64,000 nt of DNA from 2-01-FULL-49-17 sp964553025. Lineage in GTDB: Bacteria; Patescibacteriota; Minisyncoccia; 2-02-FULL-40-12; GWA2-44-9. The notes under the pieces are model-generated. The model was not told where the DNA came from and did no database searches. It saw only the letters and a program-made list of their open reading frames with translations. Below, piece after piece: positions 56,593-64,000 of the stretch. Numbering within the stretch: position 1 is the stretch's first letter; the number at the start of each line of letters is the position of its first letter. The DNA is taken from positions 1-64,000 of the forward strand of contig CAZKJF010000018.1 in NCBI GenBank assembly GCA_964553025.1, read 5' to 3'. A program made the position numbers and the translations under genes.

Positions 56593-57990
56593 ATGGGAAA
56601 AACTCTATTTTCAATGTTAGTAGGGTTTATGAGCCTTGTCACATTCTCCCATTACGGCGGCGACTTCCGGACCCACTTCCAACGCGAGATTGTAATACGT
56701 CATGTAAATTCAAATCCGACGGCAACGCCGGATTTTGATGCTGGTCAAATTTCGGATGGCGCCGTAATTTCTTCGTCTTCGTTTGATCCGGCCAATCAAA
56801 TCGCTCTTTTGCCCTTAACGAAATTACGCAGTTCCCGATCCCCCGTTTTGCATACGCCGGCGCCGCCCAAACCAACGTTAACTCCAAAGAACATGCCTAC
56901 CCCACAACCGACTGCAGTACCGACTCCTGCTCCCACTGTAGTTTTGACGGCGACTCCGCTTGCTACGATTAAAGCCACAATTACTCCCACACCTGTAAAC
57001 ACGCAAGTAGCTTCCGCTCCCACCACTACGCCAAAATCCACACCAGCCCCCACTCCCACCAAAACTCCCGCGCCAAGCAAAACACCTACCCCGGCTCCGA
57101 CTGCAACTCCTAAATCCAGTCCGACGAGAACCCCGACGCCGTCGCCAATCAAAACTCCCACGCCCACTCCCGCACCATCGCCAACTCCGACTCCCGTCCA
57201 GCCGCCCAGCGGCCTAACCTGGGGCGCCTATGTCGGCGATGGTTCGGCATCAGCATTTGAATCGCTCGTCGGACACTCCATGGACATGCAAGCGATATTC
57301 TCGGCCTGGAACGACGGATTTCCGTCTTATGCTAAATCTACAGTCGGCGCCGGCAAAACATTGGTCATATTTTGGGAACAATACGACGTAACTCTGGATC
57401 AAATTATCAGCGGCAGCCAAGACAGTGTTATCACTCAATTCGCCGCCGGCGCCCGATCCTACGGCTCGCCTATTATTCTCGCCCCCTTCCATGAAATGAA
57501 CGGGAACTGGGACCCCTGGGATGGCACAGTGGGCTCCAACACGCCCGCTAAAGTAATCACTGCCTGGAAACATCTTCGCGACGTGTTCGGCAACGTCTCC
57601 AACGTTAAATTCGCCTGGGACGTAAACAACGAATCGGTCCCCGATACCTCGGGAAATGAGATCAGGGATTATTACCCCGGCGACGCGTATGTGGACTACC
57701 TTGCCGTGGACGGCTTTAACTTCGGCAATCCCTGGCAGACGTGGGAACAGGTCTTCTCCGATGCGCTCGGCCAGCTCTCGGCTATTTCCTCAAAGCCGAT
57801 CTATATCCTCTCCATGGCTTCGGCTGATGGCAGCCAGAAAGGCGCCTGGATCACTGACGGCCTGGGTTCGGCGATTAAAAAATACCCGCAAGTCGCGGGC
57901 TGGGTCTGGTTCAATGAAAACAAGGAAGAGAATTGGCTGGTAAACTCTACGAGCGCGGCTCTGGCCGCTTTCAAGTCGGTAATTCCTTAG
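56593..57990 (+). CDS. Secreted GH26-like protein with altered catalytic nucleophile
   Basis: The 465-aa protein has an N-terminal hydrophobic segment, a low-complexity Pro/Thr linker (about 75-200) and a GH26-like (beta-mannanase) domain (about 205-465): TWGAYVGDG, FWEQYD, APFHEMNGNWDPWDG with the acid/base Glu at 301, VKFAWDVNNE, YYPGDAYVDYLAVDGFNFG. In the family the nucleophile Glu sits in KPI-x-I-x-E-x-A-S; here the stretch is KPIYILSMASAD, with Ser-407 at that place, 106 residues after Glu-301. It may bind rather than cleave glycans. Monocistronic; the stop overlaps the end of the convergent 148-aa gene. Confidence 0.85.
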   Translation: MGKTLFSMLVGFMSLVTFSHYGGDFRTHFQREIVIRHVNSNPTATPDFDAGQISDGAVISSSSFDPANQIALLPLTKLRSSRSPVLHTPAPPKPTLTPKNMPTPQPTAVPTPAPTVVLTATPLATIKATITPTPVNTQVASAPTTTPKSTPAPTPTKTPAPSKTPTPAPTATPKSSPTRTPTPSPIKTPTPTPAPSPTPTPVQPPSGLTWGAYVGDGSASAFESLVGHSMDMQAIFSAWNDGFPSYAKSTVGAGKTLVIFWEQYDVTLDQIISGSQDSVITQFAAGARSYGSPIILAPFHEMNGNWDPWDGTVGSNTPAKVITAWKHLRDVFGNVSNVKFAWDVNNESVPDTSGNEIRDYYPGDAYVDYLAVDGFNFGNPWQTWEQVFSDALGQLSAISSKPIYILSMASADGSQKGAWITDGLGSAIKKYPQVAGWVWFNENKEENWLVNSTSAALAAFKSVIP

Positions 57991-58433
57991 TTGCAGGCTT
58001 CAGCGTCAAGAAGCCTATCGAGAATTTCCTGATTCTGGACTTCGCTGCCGGTATACTCGGAGATAGAAAACTTTTCCGCCAGCGCCGCGCGGGAGCTAAA
58101 ATCAGCCGGCAGGTCTTTTGCGTGCAAATAATCCACGAGCGAATTTCCCTGGTAGGTTTCCAACTCGGAAATGCAGGTGTGTGATCGATATTTCACGAAT
58201 GCCGTCGGAATCGGAACGGCCTCCGAATGACCGTCCGTCGTTTCCCAAAAATCAAGCAAACTTAAAATCTTGTCGGGACGAACGTATCGTTCAACGTGCC
58301 GGCTGGCCCGGGAGATATATTTGATATTCGAAGAATTGCTGGCCAGTCCGGCGCCGATCATAATTCCCGCGGTCGTGAAAACGAACGCAGTGATCAGCAC
58401 GATGATAAGAATGGGAAGAAACCGGTACTTCAT
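57987..58433 (-). CDS. Single-pass membrane protein of unknown function, 148 aa
   Basis: I do not recognise this protein. It has one N-terminal membrane helix (FLPILIIVLITAFVFTTAGIM, about 5-25) and a helical extracytoplasmic part with two Cys (HTCISELETY; DAEACN) that could pair. The gene begins inside the stop of the upstream 42-aa gene (TAATG), so it is translationally coupled to it and through it to the processive GT2. A role as an extracellular partner of that synthase is inference from the operon. Confidence 0.72.
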   Translation of the reverse strand: MKYRFLPILIIVLITAFVFTTAGIMIGAGLASNSSNIKYISRASRHVERYVRPDKILSLLDFWETTDGHSEAVPIPTAFVKYRSHTCISELETYQGNSLVDYLHAKDLPADFSSRAALAEKFSISEYTGSEVQNQEILDRLLDAEACN

Positions 58434-58561
58434 TATTTTTTCAGGAAATACGTTTCGCGCGCTTTGTCATACGCGCCGCGCGTCTTTTTCCAGCCGATGA
58501 CGACCAGGTGCACGAGCGTTGAGAGGCCGACAAATGAAAGAAAGAATGTCATTGCGTACAT
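58433..58561 (-). CDS. Mini membrane protein, 42 aa
   Basis: From the ATG at 58561 the product is MYAMTFFLSFVGLSTLVHLV followed by a basic tail ending YFLKK: one membrane helix and a positively charged cytoplasmic end. It starts eight bases after the stop of the processive GT2 gene and its TAA overlaps the ATG of the 148-aa gene. Small single-helix subunits are known in other polysaccharide synthases; such a role here is a guess from position and topology. Confidence 0.6.
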   Translation of the reverse strand: MYAMTFFLSFVGLSTLVHLVVIGWKKTRGAYDKARETYFLKK

Positions 58562-58569
58562 GTAAGTGT

Positions 58570-59607
58570 TTAAATTTGGACTCGATCGGGTTTGAACCAG
58601 ACGAGATTTTTTTTGCGAAGGATAACTTCCTTGATGCACTGCTCGACCAGAATGTATGCGTTGACGTACATCAGGAACATGTACGCAAACGGCGCCAGTA
58701 CCAGATCAATACGCCGCTCGAAATATGCGGCCAAGATACCGAAAAGAATTGCGTTGACCAAATACGGGACGAAGAACAATAAGGCCAGCTTCAAATTGAT
58801 CAGCGGCAGAATGAACATCATCAGAGGGAGAATCACGCCTTCAATATAAATTAAACCGAGCTCCAGTGCCCCTGCTGGTTTGAAAATAATATCCAAGTGT
58901 TTAACGAGATTCTGCCAGCCGCCACCGTACCAGCGGCGAAGCTGATTGCGGTAGGCATGGAGCGTGGCCGGGTCCTGGGTATTTACCACCGCCTTGCGGT
59001 TATACGCGATCTTGTAGCCGGCTTTGTGAATCTTGTACGTAAAGTCCAGGTCCTCGGTGATCGTGTCATGATCGAAAGTGCAGTAGTCGCGAAAAACTTG
59101 GGTTCGGAAGGCCGCTGCCGCGCCCGGGATGACGAACATGAACCCAATATAGCTTTGGGCCAATTTATGGATATTCTGGCTGATCGAATACTCAAAGGCG
59201 CGGCAGCGGGTCAGCCAATTATATTTCATGCTCCGAACATATCCCGACGCCGCGCCGACTGCCGAATCTTTAAATTCTTTTATGATTTCCTCGATGAATC
59301 GAGGATCGAGGATCGTATCGGCATCGGTCGTTACCATGATGTCGCCGGTTACAAACCGAAGACCGTATTCCTGAGCGCTAGATTTGTTGCCAGTGTTCTT
59401 GGGCGTCCGCAGGACCGTAATCCGATCGGCGTATCGAGCCAGAATTTCCGGCGTCCGGTCTTTGCTGCAGTCATCCACGAAAATAACCTGGTCGGCGGGC
59501 CGGGTCTGGTTCAGACAGGACAATACGCATTTCTCGACCATTGCTTCCTCGTTATAGCAAGGAATTAAGATCGAAATATTTGGTTTTTTCGTTCGGGACA
59601 ATGACAC
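58570..59607 (-). CDS. Processive membrane glycosyltransferase family 2
   Basis: The 345-aa protein has the GT-A core: ISILIPCYNEEAMVEKCVLS, FVDDCSKDRT, TTDADTILD, then TEDLDFTYKI and QLRRWYGGGW (the Q-x2-RW motif of processive synthases such as PgaC/BcsA/NodC), followed by at least three membrane helices. It probably polymerises and exports a homopolymer such as a glucosamine or glucose chain. The GTG start lies six bases after TATATC (TG-extended), again a leaderless arrangement. First gene of a three-gene operon. Confidence 0.92.
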   Translation of the reverse strand: MSLSRTKKPNISILIPCYNEEAMVEKCVLSCLNQTRPADQVIFVDDCSKDRTPEILARYADRITVLRTPKNTGNKSSAQEYGLRFVTGDIMVTTDADTILDPRFIEEIIKEFKDSAVGAASGYVRSMKYNWLTRCRAFEYSISQNIHKLAQSYIGFMFVIPGAAAAFRTQVFRDYCTFDHDTITEDLDFTYKIHKAGYKIAYNRKAVVNTQDPATLHAYRNQLRRWYGGGWQNLVKHLDIIFKPAGALELGLIYIEGVILPLMMFILPLINLKLALLFFVPYLVNAILFGILAAYFERRIDLVLAPFAYMFLMYVNAYILVEQCIKEVILRKKNLVWFKPDRVQI

Positions 59608-59613
59608 GGATCA

Positions 59614-59619
59614 GATATA
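59614..59619 (-). promoter_or_regulatory. -10 element of the processive GT2 operon, leaderless spacing
   Basis: Extended TGaTATATC (hexamer 59614-59619 on the minus strand) ends six bases before the GTG at 59607. Confidence 0.6.
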
Positions 59620-59625
59620 TCAAAA

Positions 59626-59657
59626 AATAAATAGGCGGCTAAGCCGCCCTATTTATT
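59626..59657 (-). terminator. Terminator of the GH39-like/71-aa operon
   Basis: A 14-bp stem with one bulged base (59626-59639/59643-59657) and a TAA loop, with A/T tracts on both sides; 24 bases after the stop of the 71-aa gene. Confidence 0.75.
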
Positions 59658-59681
59658 ATCGCAAAATCCCGATTTTGTCAA

Positions 59682-59897
59682 CTATTGGGCTGGTTTTATG
59701 AGATCATATAGGAAGAAAGAGACAAATGAAACCAAAAAGCACAACGCGCCAAATGTATCCTCGCGGGGCCATGACGCGAAATGCGTCAACGGCAAAGACA
59801 GAGTTTCCGGGTGGGTGGACGCGTTGATCGCAATATACACCCACCCCAAAAGTCCGAATATGAACAAGGTTTTTGATGCTGATTGAATGAATTTCAT
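59682..59897 (-). CDS. Small two-helix membrane protein, 71 aa
   Basis: The product (MKFIQSASKTLFIFGLLGWV ... YDLIKPAQ) has two membrane helices (about 9-26 and 48-66) with a hydrophilic loop rich in His, Pro and Trp. I do not recognise the family. It lies nine bases after the GH39-like gene and precedes a terminator, so it is the second cistron of that transcript. Confidence 0.65.
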   Translation of the reverse strand: MKFIQSASKTLFIFGLLGWVYIAINASTHPETLSLPLTHFASWPREDTFGALCFLVSFVSFFLYDLIKPAQ

Positions 59898-59906
59898 GAT
59901 TATAAT

Positions 59907-61214
59907 TTACTGACCGTTCAGGACTTTTTCAAGCGCGTCATAAGCCGGCTTCTTGCTGCCGTCATACCTTACCAATCCAAAGAAGTTTTCTTTATTACTA
60001 CTGTCAGTCCCTACATCTTGGAAAGAGTACCAAAGAAAAGGTCCCGCCCACGCATACTCCTTATAGTGAGCTAACGCATCCTCCAATATTCTTGATTGCA
60101 AATCCTCACTTACATGATCGGCTGCTCCTTCTTTCTTTGTATTTCCCAGAATGGCCATATCTCCAGGGCCATTGGTCGGAGCTCCAAATTCTGTAATCCA
60201 AATTTTCTTTTGCCCATCACCATTATTCGCCATTATCTGGTACATCTGCGTCATACCCGGCCATGGATTTCCTGTTGTATTAAAGCTCGGCAAAAAGGGA
60301 TACGAGTAAGGATGTACTGCTACTCCATCAAAGTATCCTTTTGCACCATTTGCATACAATTGCTTAACAAAATCAATTTCACCTATATTCCCCTGTCCTG
60401 TCATAACCGCAGCCAGACCGCCGGTAAGAACTGTTGCATTCGGATCGACATTCTTGATTGCAATATAGCTTGCCTTTAATAGAGAGACATAAGAAGACAT
60501 GTTTACCGTTGGCATCCAGTACCCATAATAGTTCTCCTCGTTCCAAATTTCCCAAACCTTTACTCCACTAGCTGCATATCTCTTAGCCGCCAAAGAGACA
60601 AATTCCGCAAATTGCGAAGGGTCCGCTGGCGCACACTTATTTGAAGAGCAGCCAGATGTTCGGGCCCATGTTGGAGTATAGGTCAATAATGCTATTGGTT
60701 CTATTCCAAGCTCTTGAGCAACAGAAACAACTAAATCGTATCCTGCCCAATTATAAGACTTAGGACCATCTTTTTGAACCAAACTCCAGTCAATATCAAA
60801 TCTGATCCATTTCACGCCCGCATTCTTCATGACTTGAAACCGGGCAGTTAAATCTTTCCGGGACAAAAAAGAAAGACCACCACCGGCCGCAATACCAAAA
60901 TTGTCTTGCAATGATACAGGCGTATTTGTGTTGGGCACACTTGAAGGTTGGGGCAAAGGAGTATTTGCTTTTGAAGAAATTGGTATTACTGTCCTTGCTG
61001 GTTTTTGAGGAGATGGCCGAGGGGTCGGAGTCGGCGCAAACTGGGATCGATGAGAGAAGAAAGGGTAACGGATCAAGGCCATCGGGCTTTCTTGCTGACT
61101 CACGTCTGTTGCGACTTGAGGCATTCTAAAATAAAATACCCCTAGAACAAGGAGAGTAACCAGGATAATAGAGAGAAAAATCAGTTTACCAAATTCGGGA
61201 TGTCTATTGCTCAA
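59907..61214 (-). CDS. Membrane-anchored GH39/GH5-like glycoside hydrolase
   Basis: The 435-aa protein has a membrane anchor (LIFLSIILVTLLVLGVFYF, about 11-29), a Pro/Thr/Ser linker (about 55-100) and a clan-A TIM-barrel (about 105-435): VKWIRFDIDWSLVQ, IALLTYTPTWA, VKVWEIWNEENYYGYW with the acid/base Glu, FDGVAVHPYSYP, and IWITEFGAPTNG with the nucleophile Glu, then FLWYSFQDVG. Both catalytic residues are present. The substrate is unknown. The start is TTG, six bases after a TAAAAT -10. Base composition is lower in GC than the preceding regions. Confidence 0.87.
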   Translation of the reverse strand: MSNRHPEFGKLIFLSIILVTLLVLGVFYFRMPQVATDVSQQESPMALIRYPFFSHRSQFAPTPTPRPSPQKPARTVIPISSKANTPLPQPSSVPNTNTPVSLQDNFGIAAGGGLSFLSRKDLTARFQVMKNAGVKWIRFDIDWSLVQKDGPKSYNWAGYDLVVSVAQELGIEPIALLTYTPTWARTSGCSSNKCAPADPSQFAEFVSLAAKRYAASGVKVWEIWNEENYYGYWMPTVNMSSYVSLLKASYIAIKNVDPNATVLTGGLAAVMTGQGNIGEIDFVKQLYANGAKGYFDGVAVHPYSYPFLPSFNTTGNPWPGMTQMYQIMANNGDGQKKIWITEFGAPTNGPGDMAILGNTKKEGAADHVSEDLQSRILEDALAHYKEYAWAGPFLWYSFQDVGTDSSNKENFFGLVRYDGSKKPAYDALEKVLNGQ

Positions 61215-61217
61215 AGC

Positions 61218-61246
61218 TTGATTTTACTTAAATATTGGGCTATAAT
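61218..61246 (+). promoter_or_regulatory. Promoter of the flippase gene, overlapping the divergent promoter
   Basis: TTGATT (61218-61223), 17-base spacer, TATAAT (61241-61246). Its -35 overlaps the minus-strand -10 TAAAAT (61221-61226) of the divergent GH39-like gene. Confidence 0.75.
61221..61226 (-). promoter_or_regulatory. -10 element of the GH39-like gene, leaderless spacing
   Basis: Minus-strand TAAAAT at 61221-61226 ends six bases before the TTG at 61214. Confidence 0.6.
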
Positions 61247-61271
61247 AGTAATTACCTATTATAGCACATCC

Positions 61272-62531
61272 TTGAAAGAAAAGCTTTATAATTTATACCA
61301 GGATAGCTTATTCCGTAACTCCTTTTTTCTTATCCTAACTTCCGGCCTCATGGCTGGATTTGGCTTCTTTTTTTGGCTTATTTGTGCACGTGTTTTTGAC
61401 GCCAAAAATGTTGGCTTGGCAACATCTCTTATTTCTGCAGCATCTCTTATGTCTATCTTCAGTACTCTTGGGTTTAACAATGTAATTATTCGTTTCCTCC
61501 CAACTTCCCAAAGAAAAGACCATCAAATATCGACAGCCCTAATTTCAACAGGAATTCTTAGTATTATTGTTTCTGCCCTATTCTGTATTTGGGCAATTTT
61601 TACTCACAATTCAGCTTTTACAGCGACTAACGTATTATGGTTGCTAATTATGACCTTCTCACTGCAGGTCTTCAGTACAACTCTTAACACTATATTCGAG
61701 AGTGTCTTTATAGCATATCGTCGTGCAGGATATATTTTGACAAAGAGCATCATCTTTAGCACTTTAAAATTAATTATCCTTTTCACTGTCATTGATTACG
61801 GTTTTTATGGCATCCTTGGTGCCACTGCTATTTCTACAACGATAGCTTGTCTCTTAAGTATCATCTGGCTAATAAAGAAATTTTCTTACCACCCGGTTTT
61901 AACTATTGATTCTGAAACAGTTGAAGAAACAAAACATTTTGCAGCAGGAAATTATCTAGGCACTCTGTTTGGCATACTACCTTCTACAACTTTAATCCTT
62001 ATTATTTCTTCTCGACTTGGTCCTGAATTTGCTGCATTCTTCTATATCCCTTCCATGTTTATTACCTTATTGAATGTCATCCCTAGTTCAAGTGCCCAAT
62101 CTTTCTTCGCAGAAGTATCCCACGATGAACCTGGAATGCATACTTACTTTAAACAAACAATAAAACATCTCTTCGGACTTCTTGTCCCGGCTTCAGCCTT
62201 AATTATCTTAGCTGGTGGTTATATTTTAAGTTTTTTTGGAGCTAATTACGCCCAAGCAGGCACAAATCCTCTACGTATCATGGTGCTAGCAAGTTTTGTC
62301 GGTGCCGCAAATTATCTTGGAGATACCTTATTGAATATTAAAAAGATGTCGAGAACATATATATTCATGAATGCTTTGAACTCTCTTGCTATTGTTATTC
62401 CAGCTTACATTGTGGCACCTTATGGCCTCGTGACTATTGCATGGATATCCCTACTGGGACAAATTATAACATTGGGTATTTACCTAATCATAAACCGGAA
62501 TCTCCTTATTAGCTTGCGAACAAACTCTTGA
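61272..62531 (+). CDS. Polysaccharide flippase (Wzx-like, MOP superfamily)
   Basis: The protein is about 419 aa from the TTG at 61272 (KEKLYNLYQDSLFRNSFFLI), chosen because the upstream ATG at 61200 precedes the promoter. It has about 12 membrane helices, including LILTSGLMAGFGFFFWLI and ICARVFDAKNVGLATSLISA, a pattern of the polysaccharide-biosynthesis MOP/MATE flippases that turn lipid-linked sugars across the membrane. The DNA is visibly AT-rich relative to the rest of the window. The end overlaps the convergent glycosyltransferase gene by 23 bases. Confidence 0.88.
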   Translation: MKEKLYNLYQDSLFRNSFFLILTSGLMAGFGFFFWLICARVFDAKNVGLATSLISAASLMSIFSTLGFNNVIIRFLPTSQRKDHQISTALISTGILSIIVSALFCIWAIFTHNSAFTATNVLWLLIMTFSLQVFSTTLNTIFESVFIAYRRAGYILTKSIIFSTLKLIILFTVIDYGFYGILGATAISTTIACLLSIIWLIKKFSYHPVLTIDSETVEETKHFAAGNYLGTLFGILPSTTLILIISSRLGPEFAAFFYIPSMFITLLNVIPSSSAQSFFAEVSHDEPGMHTYFKQTIKHLFGLLVPASALIILAGGYILSFFGANYAQAGTNPLRIMVLASFVGAANYLGDTLLNIKKMSRTYIFMNALNSLAIVIPAYIVAPYGLVTIAWISLLGQIITLGIYLIINRNLLISLRTNS

Positions 62532-63591
62532 TAGCATTTCTGGTATTTTCAACAATTGAAGGCCAGTTTAACTTCTCGGCATAAGCCTTTGCGTTTTGAG
62601 ATTTTTGTTCTAATTTCTCAAGATTTTCAGCTGATTTGACCATTGCATCAATCAGGCCATTAGGAGAAACGGGGTTATATTTGTAAACCAAATTGTCAGG
62701 TAAGAGAGATAAATCTCCAAGATTGGGCACTATTGCAGATCGACCAAAAGAGAAAGAAAGGAGAATTGAACTTGAAGTAGTCACTTTTTTAAAAGGCAGG
62801 ACCGTAATATTTGCGGCCGCAAAATAAAATTGCAACTCATCATCAGGAATTATACCATCATGCCAAATAATTTCATTCGATTCTGACGCCTTATCCAATA
62901 CTGAACGTAAATGTCGATCCAAACAAAGCCCTCCCACAATAAGATGATTATGAGAGCTTTTAATTTTTCTATAAGCGCCCAATAAATCTTCTAATCCTTT
63001 ATACGGCCTGATACTCCCTATGTAGAGATAAACAAAATCACCTAGGGGAATCCGCAACCTTTGTCTACTTTCAAGTCTTTCTGCACCCATTGGATATACT
63101 CCAATATAACTCCCAATTGGTACTACAATACTTTTATGTGGCTTCATTATCTTGATTATTTCGTTTTGTGTTAGAACAGATGGAAATATTACGAGATCAG
63201 ATTTTTTAATTAAATTAACTCGGGCCTGAAAATCATTTAAAAACACAGACTCGTGAGGCATAATATTGTGAGCCGTCCATACCAATTTATATCCTAAAAA
63301 CTTGATCAGAAACAAACAAAATAGATAATACTGATAAAGGATTTTCTTTGCAATTCGATTTTGCCAGATTTTTGCTTTGAGAGAAAAGGGGTATACCCAA
63401 TGAATATGTAAAATTTTATATCCTTGTGTCCTTTTTAAGACAAAGAAAACAGGTAAGGAAAATAAATTAAGAGTAGCGCTTGAAGAAAAAGATGGTATAT
63501 ATACAATATTATCACCTCTTTCTCGCATGTGCCGATAGAGAAGCTCTTGATATGGATTTCCTGTATCTCTAGGGAAAGCAAGAATTTTCAT
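62509..63591 (-). CDS. Glycosyltransferase, GT-B fold (GT4-like)
   Basis: The 360-aa protein begins MKILAFPRDTGNPYQELLYRH and has a GT-B layout: an N-lobe with ILHIHWVYPFSL and LVWTAHNIMPHES, and a C-lobe with YLYIGSIRPYKGLEDLLGAY, LIVGGLC, IIPDDELQFYFAAANITVLPF and a sugar-nucleotide site TSSSILLSFSFGRSAIVPNLG. It resembles beta-1,4-mannosyl or glucuronosyl transferases of exopolysaccharide loci. It lies two bases downstream of the GT2 gene at the window edge, in the same AT-rich block. Confidence 0.87.
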   Translation of the reverse strand: MKILAFPRDTGNPYQELLYRHMRERGDNIVYIPSFSSSATLNLFSLPVFFVLKRTQGYKILHIHWVYPFSLKAKIWQNRIAKKILYQYYLFCLFLIKFLGYKLVWTAHNIMPHESVFLNDFQARVNLIKKSDLVIFPSVLTQNEIIKIMKPHKSIVVPIGSYIGVYPMGAERLESRQRLRIPLGDFVYLYIGSIRPYKGLEDLLGAYRKIKSSHNHLIVGGLCLDRHLRSVLDKASESNEIIWHDGIIPDDELQFYFAAANITVLPFKKVTTSSSILLSFSFGRSAIVPNLGDLSLLPDNLVYKYNPVSPNGLIDAMVKSAENLEKLEQKSQNAKAYAEKLNWPSIVENTRNAIKSLFAS

Positions 63592-63593
63592 AA

Positions 63594-64000
63594 TTATTTA
63601 TGGAGTAAAATTAGAATAACTTTTTTATAAAACCCCAAGGCATAGATGAGATTCAAAAAAGTTGTTTTAAATGGCTTTTGGCGGATATTTTTGATTATTG
63701 GAATAATAATAGTAAGCGGATACCACCAAAAAATAAAAGTGAGCGGCAAGCCGAGCATCCATGCTCCATATATGATGGGAACGGTATTGTCCCCAGTAAT
63801 TTTCCAGCGTTGTTTAGGGTGTTTTTTCAAGAGCTGGGCTTTCGCCATTCCGTATTTGAAAGCTCGCTTCACTTCATCTTTAAAGTTACCCCAATCATGA
63901 GTAACAACTGCTTCTCGCACAAATCGAATACGATTACCTTTTTCTATTGACCGCCATGTAAAATCAACATCGGAACCAAAAGAAAATGACTCATCGAAAC
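63594..64000 (-). CDS. Glycosyltransferase family 2, partial (start beyond window)
   Basis: Only the C-terminal 135 codons are inside the window; the frame is open to base 64000. Reading from the edge the protein runs FDESFSFGSDVDFTWRSIEK, the ED-type acidic motif of GT2 enzymes, then VREAVVTHDWGNFKDEVKRAF and a hydrophobic C-terminal region (LPLTFIFWWYPLTIIIPII) that should sit in the membrane. It ends KVILILLHK, two bases before the next glycosyltransferase gene. Donor and acceptor are unknown. Confidence 0.82.
   Translation of the reverse strand, partial: FDESFSFGSDVDFTWRSIEKGNRIRFVREAVVTHDWGNFKDEVKRAFKYGMAKAQLLKKHPKQRWKITGDNTVPIIYGAWMLGLPLTFIFWWYPLTIIIPIIKNIRQKPFKTTFLNLIYALGFYKKVILILLHK

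Noticed and set aside
56870..57200. Strongly repetitive sequence rich in CCNACNCC
   Set aside because: It is coding low complexity: the Pro/Thr linker of the GH26-like protein. Spacing is irregular and there are no unique spacers, so it is neither a CRISPR array nor a tandem repeat locus.

Overview
The window looks like a chromosomal segment of a Candidate Phyla Radiation (Patescibacteria) bacterium with roughly 50% GC by eye. The evidence is the tight packing of genes, trimmed or re-shaped core proteins (113-aa L13, 245-aa RpoA with no C-terminal domain, 564-aa AlaRS with no C-terminal module), the absence of biosynthetic genes, and many single-pass surface proteins with Ser/Pro/Thr linkers. 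Other signs are a VirB2-like pilin module fused to a surface domain, DUF5667/DUF5666 proteins and a baseplate-J-like membrane protein. UGA is used as stop (for example at the ends of mnmA and of the 125-aa orphan), so the Gly-UGA code of Gracilibacteria/Absconditabacteria is not in use. I cannot place it more finely.

Layout. 56-819: rpmA and rplI, convergent on a shared terminator. 893-8552: a six-gene minus-strand surface-polysaccharide operon (GT2-GT4 fusion, O-antigen-ligase-like protein, two GT2s, LCP ligase, S41 protease). 8629-12618: a Cys-rich orphan, a GT4, a small orphan, mreB and a PEGA-domain protein. 12683-16553: the translation operon infA-rpmJ-rpsM-rpsK-rpsD-rpoA-rplQ-rplM-rpsI. 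16723-26370: a baseplate-J-like membrane protein, alaS-dus, a UvrD helicase-nuclease, three small orphans and obgE. 26367-30760: an ABC-2 exporter with a VanZ-like protein, then an ECF sigma/DUF5667 pair and a divergent DUF5666 protein. 30843-32355: four tRNA genes (His, Pro, Arg, Gly) interleaved with two protein genes. 32407-39096: rarA, HU, rny, an orphan, gpmI, an orphan and mnmA. 39134-43939: two transglycosylase-like proteins divergent from the VirB2-like fusion. 43957-52727: PMI/PGI, DUF378, a MacAB-type exporter, ferric-reductase-like protein, M23 peptidase and small lipoprotein-like or SH3-like proteins. 52826-64000: large polysaccharide-active surface proteins (deacetylase, GH26, GH39-like), a processive GT2, then a visibly AT-rich block with a flippase and glycosyltransferases.

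Expression features are the most distinctive part. At least six genes have a sigma-70 -10 hexamer ending exactly six bases before the start codon (AUG, GUG or UUG), so their mRNAs should be leaderless; four small orphan genes instead share a short leader ending GTTCTT(T)-ATG. Several terminators contain the stop codon in their own hairpin, in one case serving both convergent genes. The rny gene is flanked by a 16-base inverted repeat that would pair fully in its mRNA, and the CCA end of tRNA-Arg runs into the start codon of the next gene.

Taken together the genes describe a cell with its own translation core, peptidoglycan shape and remodelling functions, and a large investment in extracellular polysaccharide and surface proteins. 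No CRISPR array, insertion sequence or phage gene was seen.
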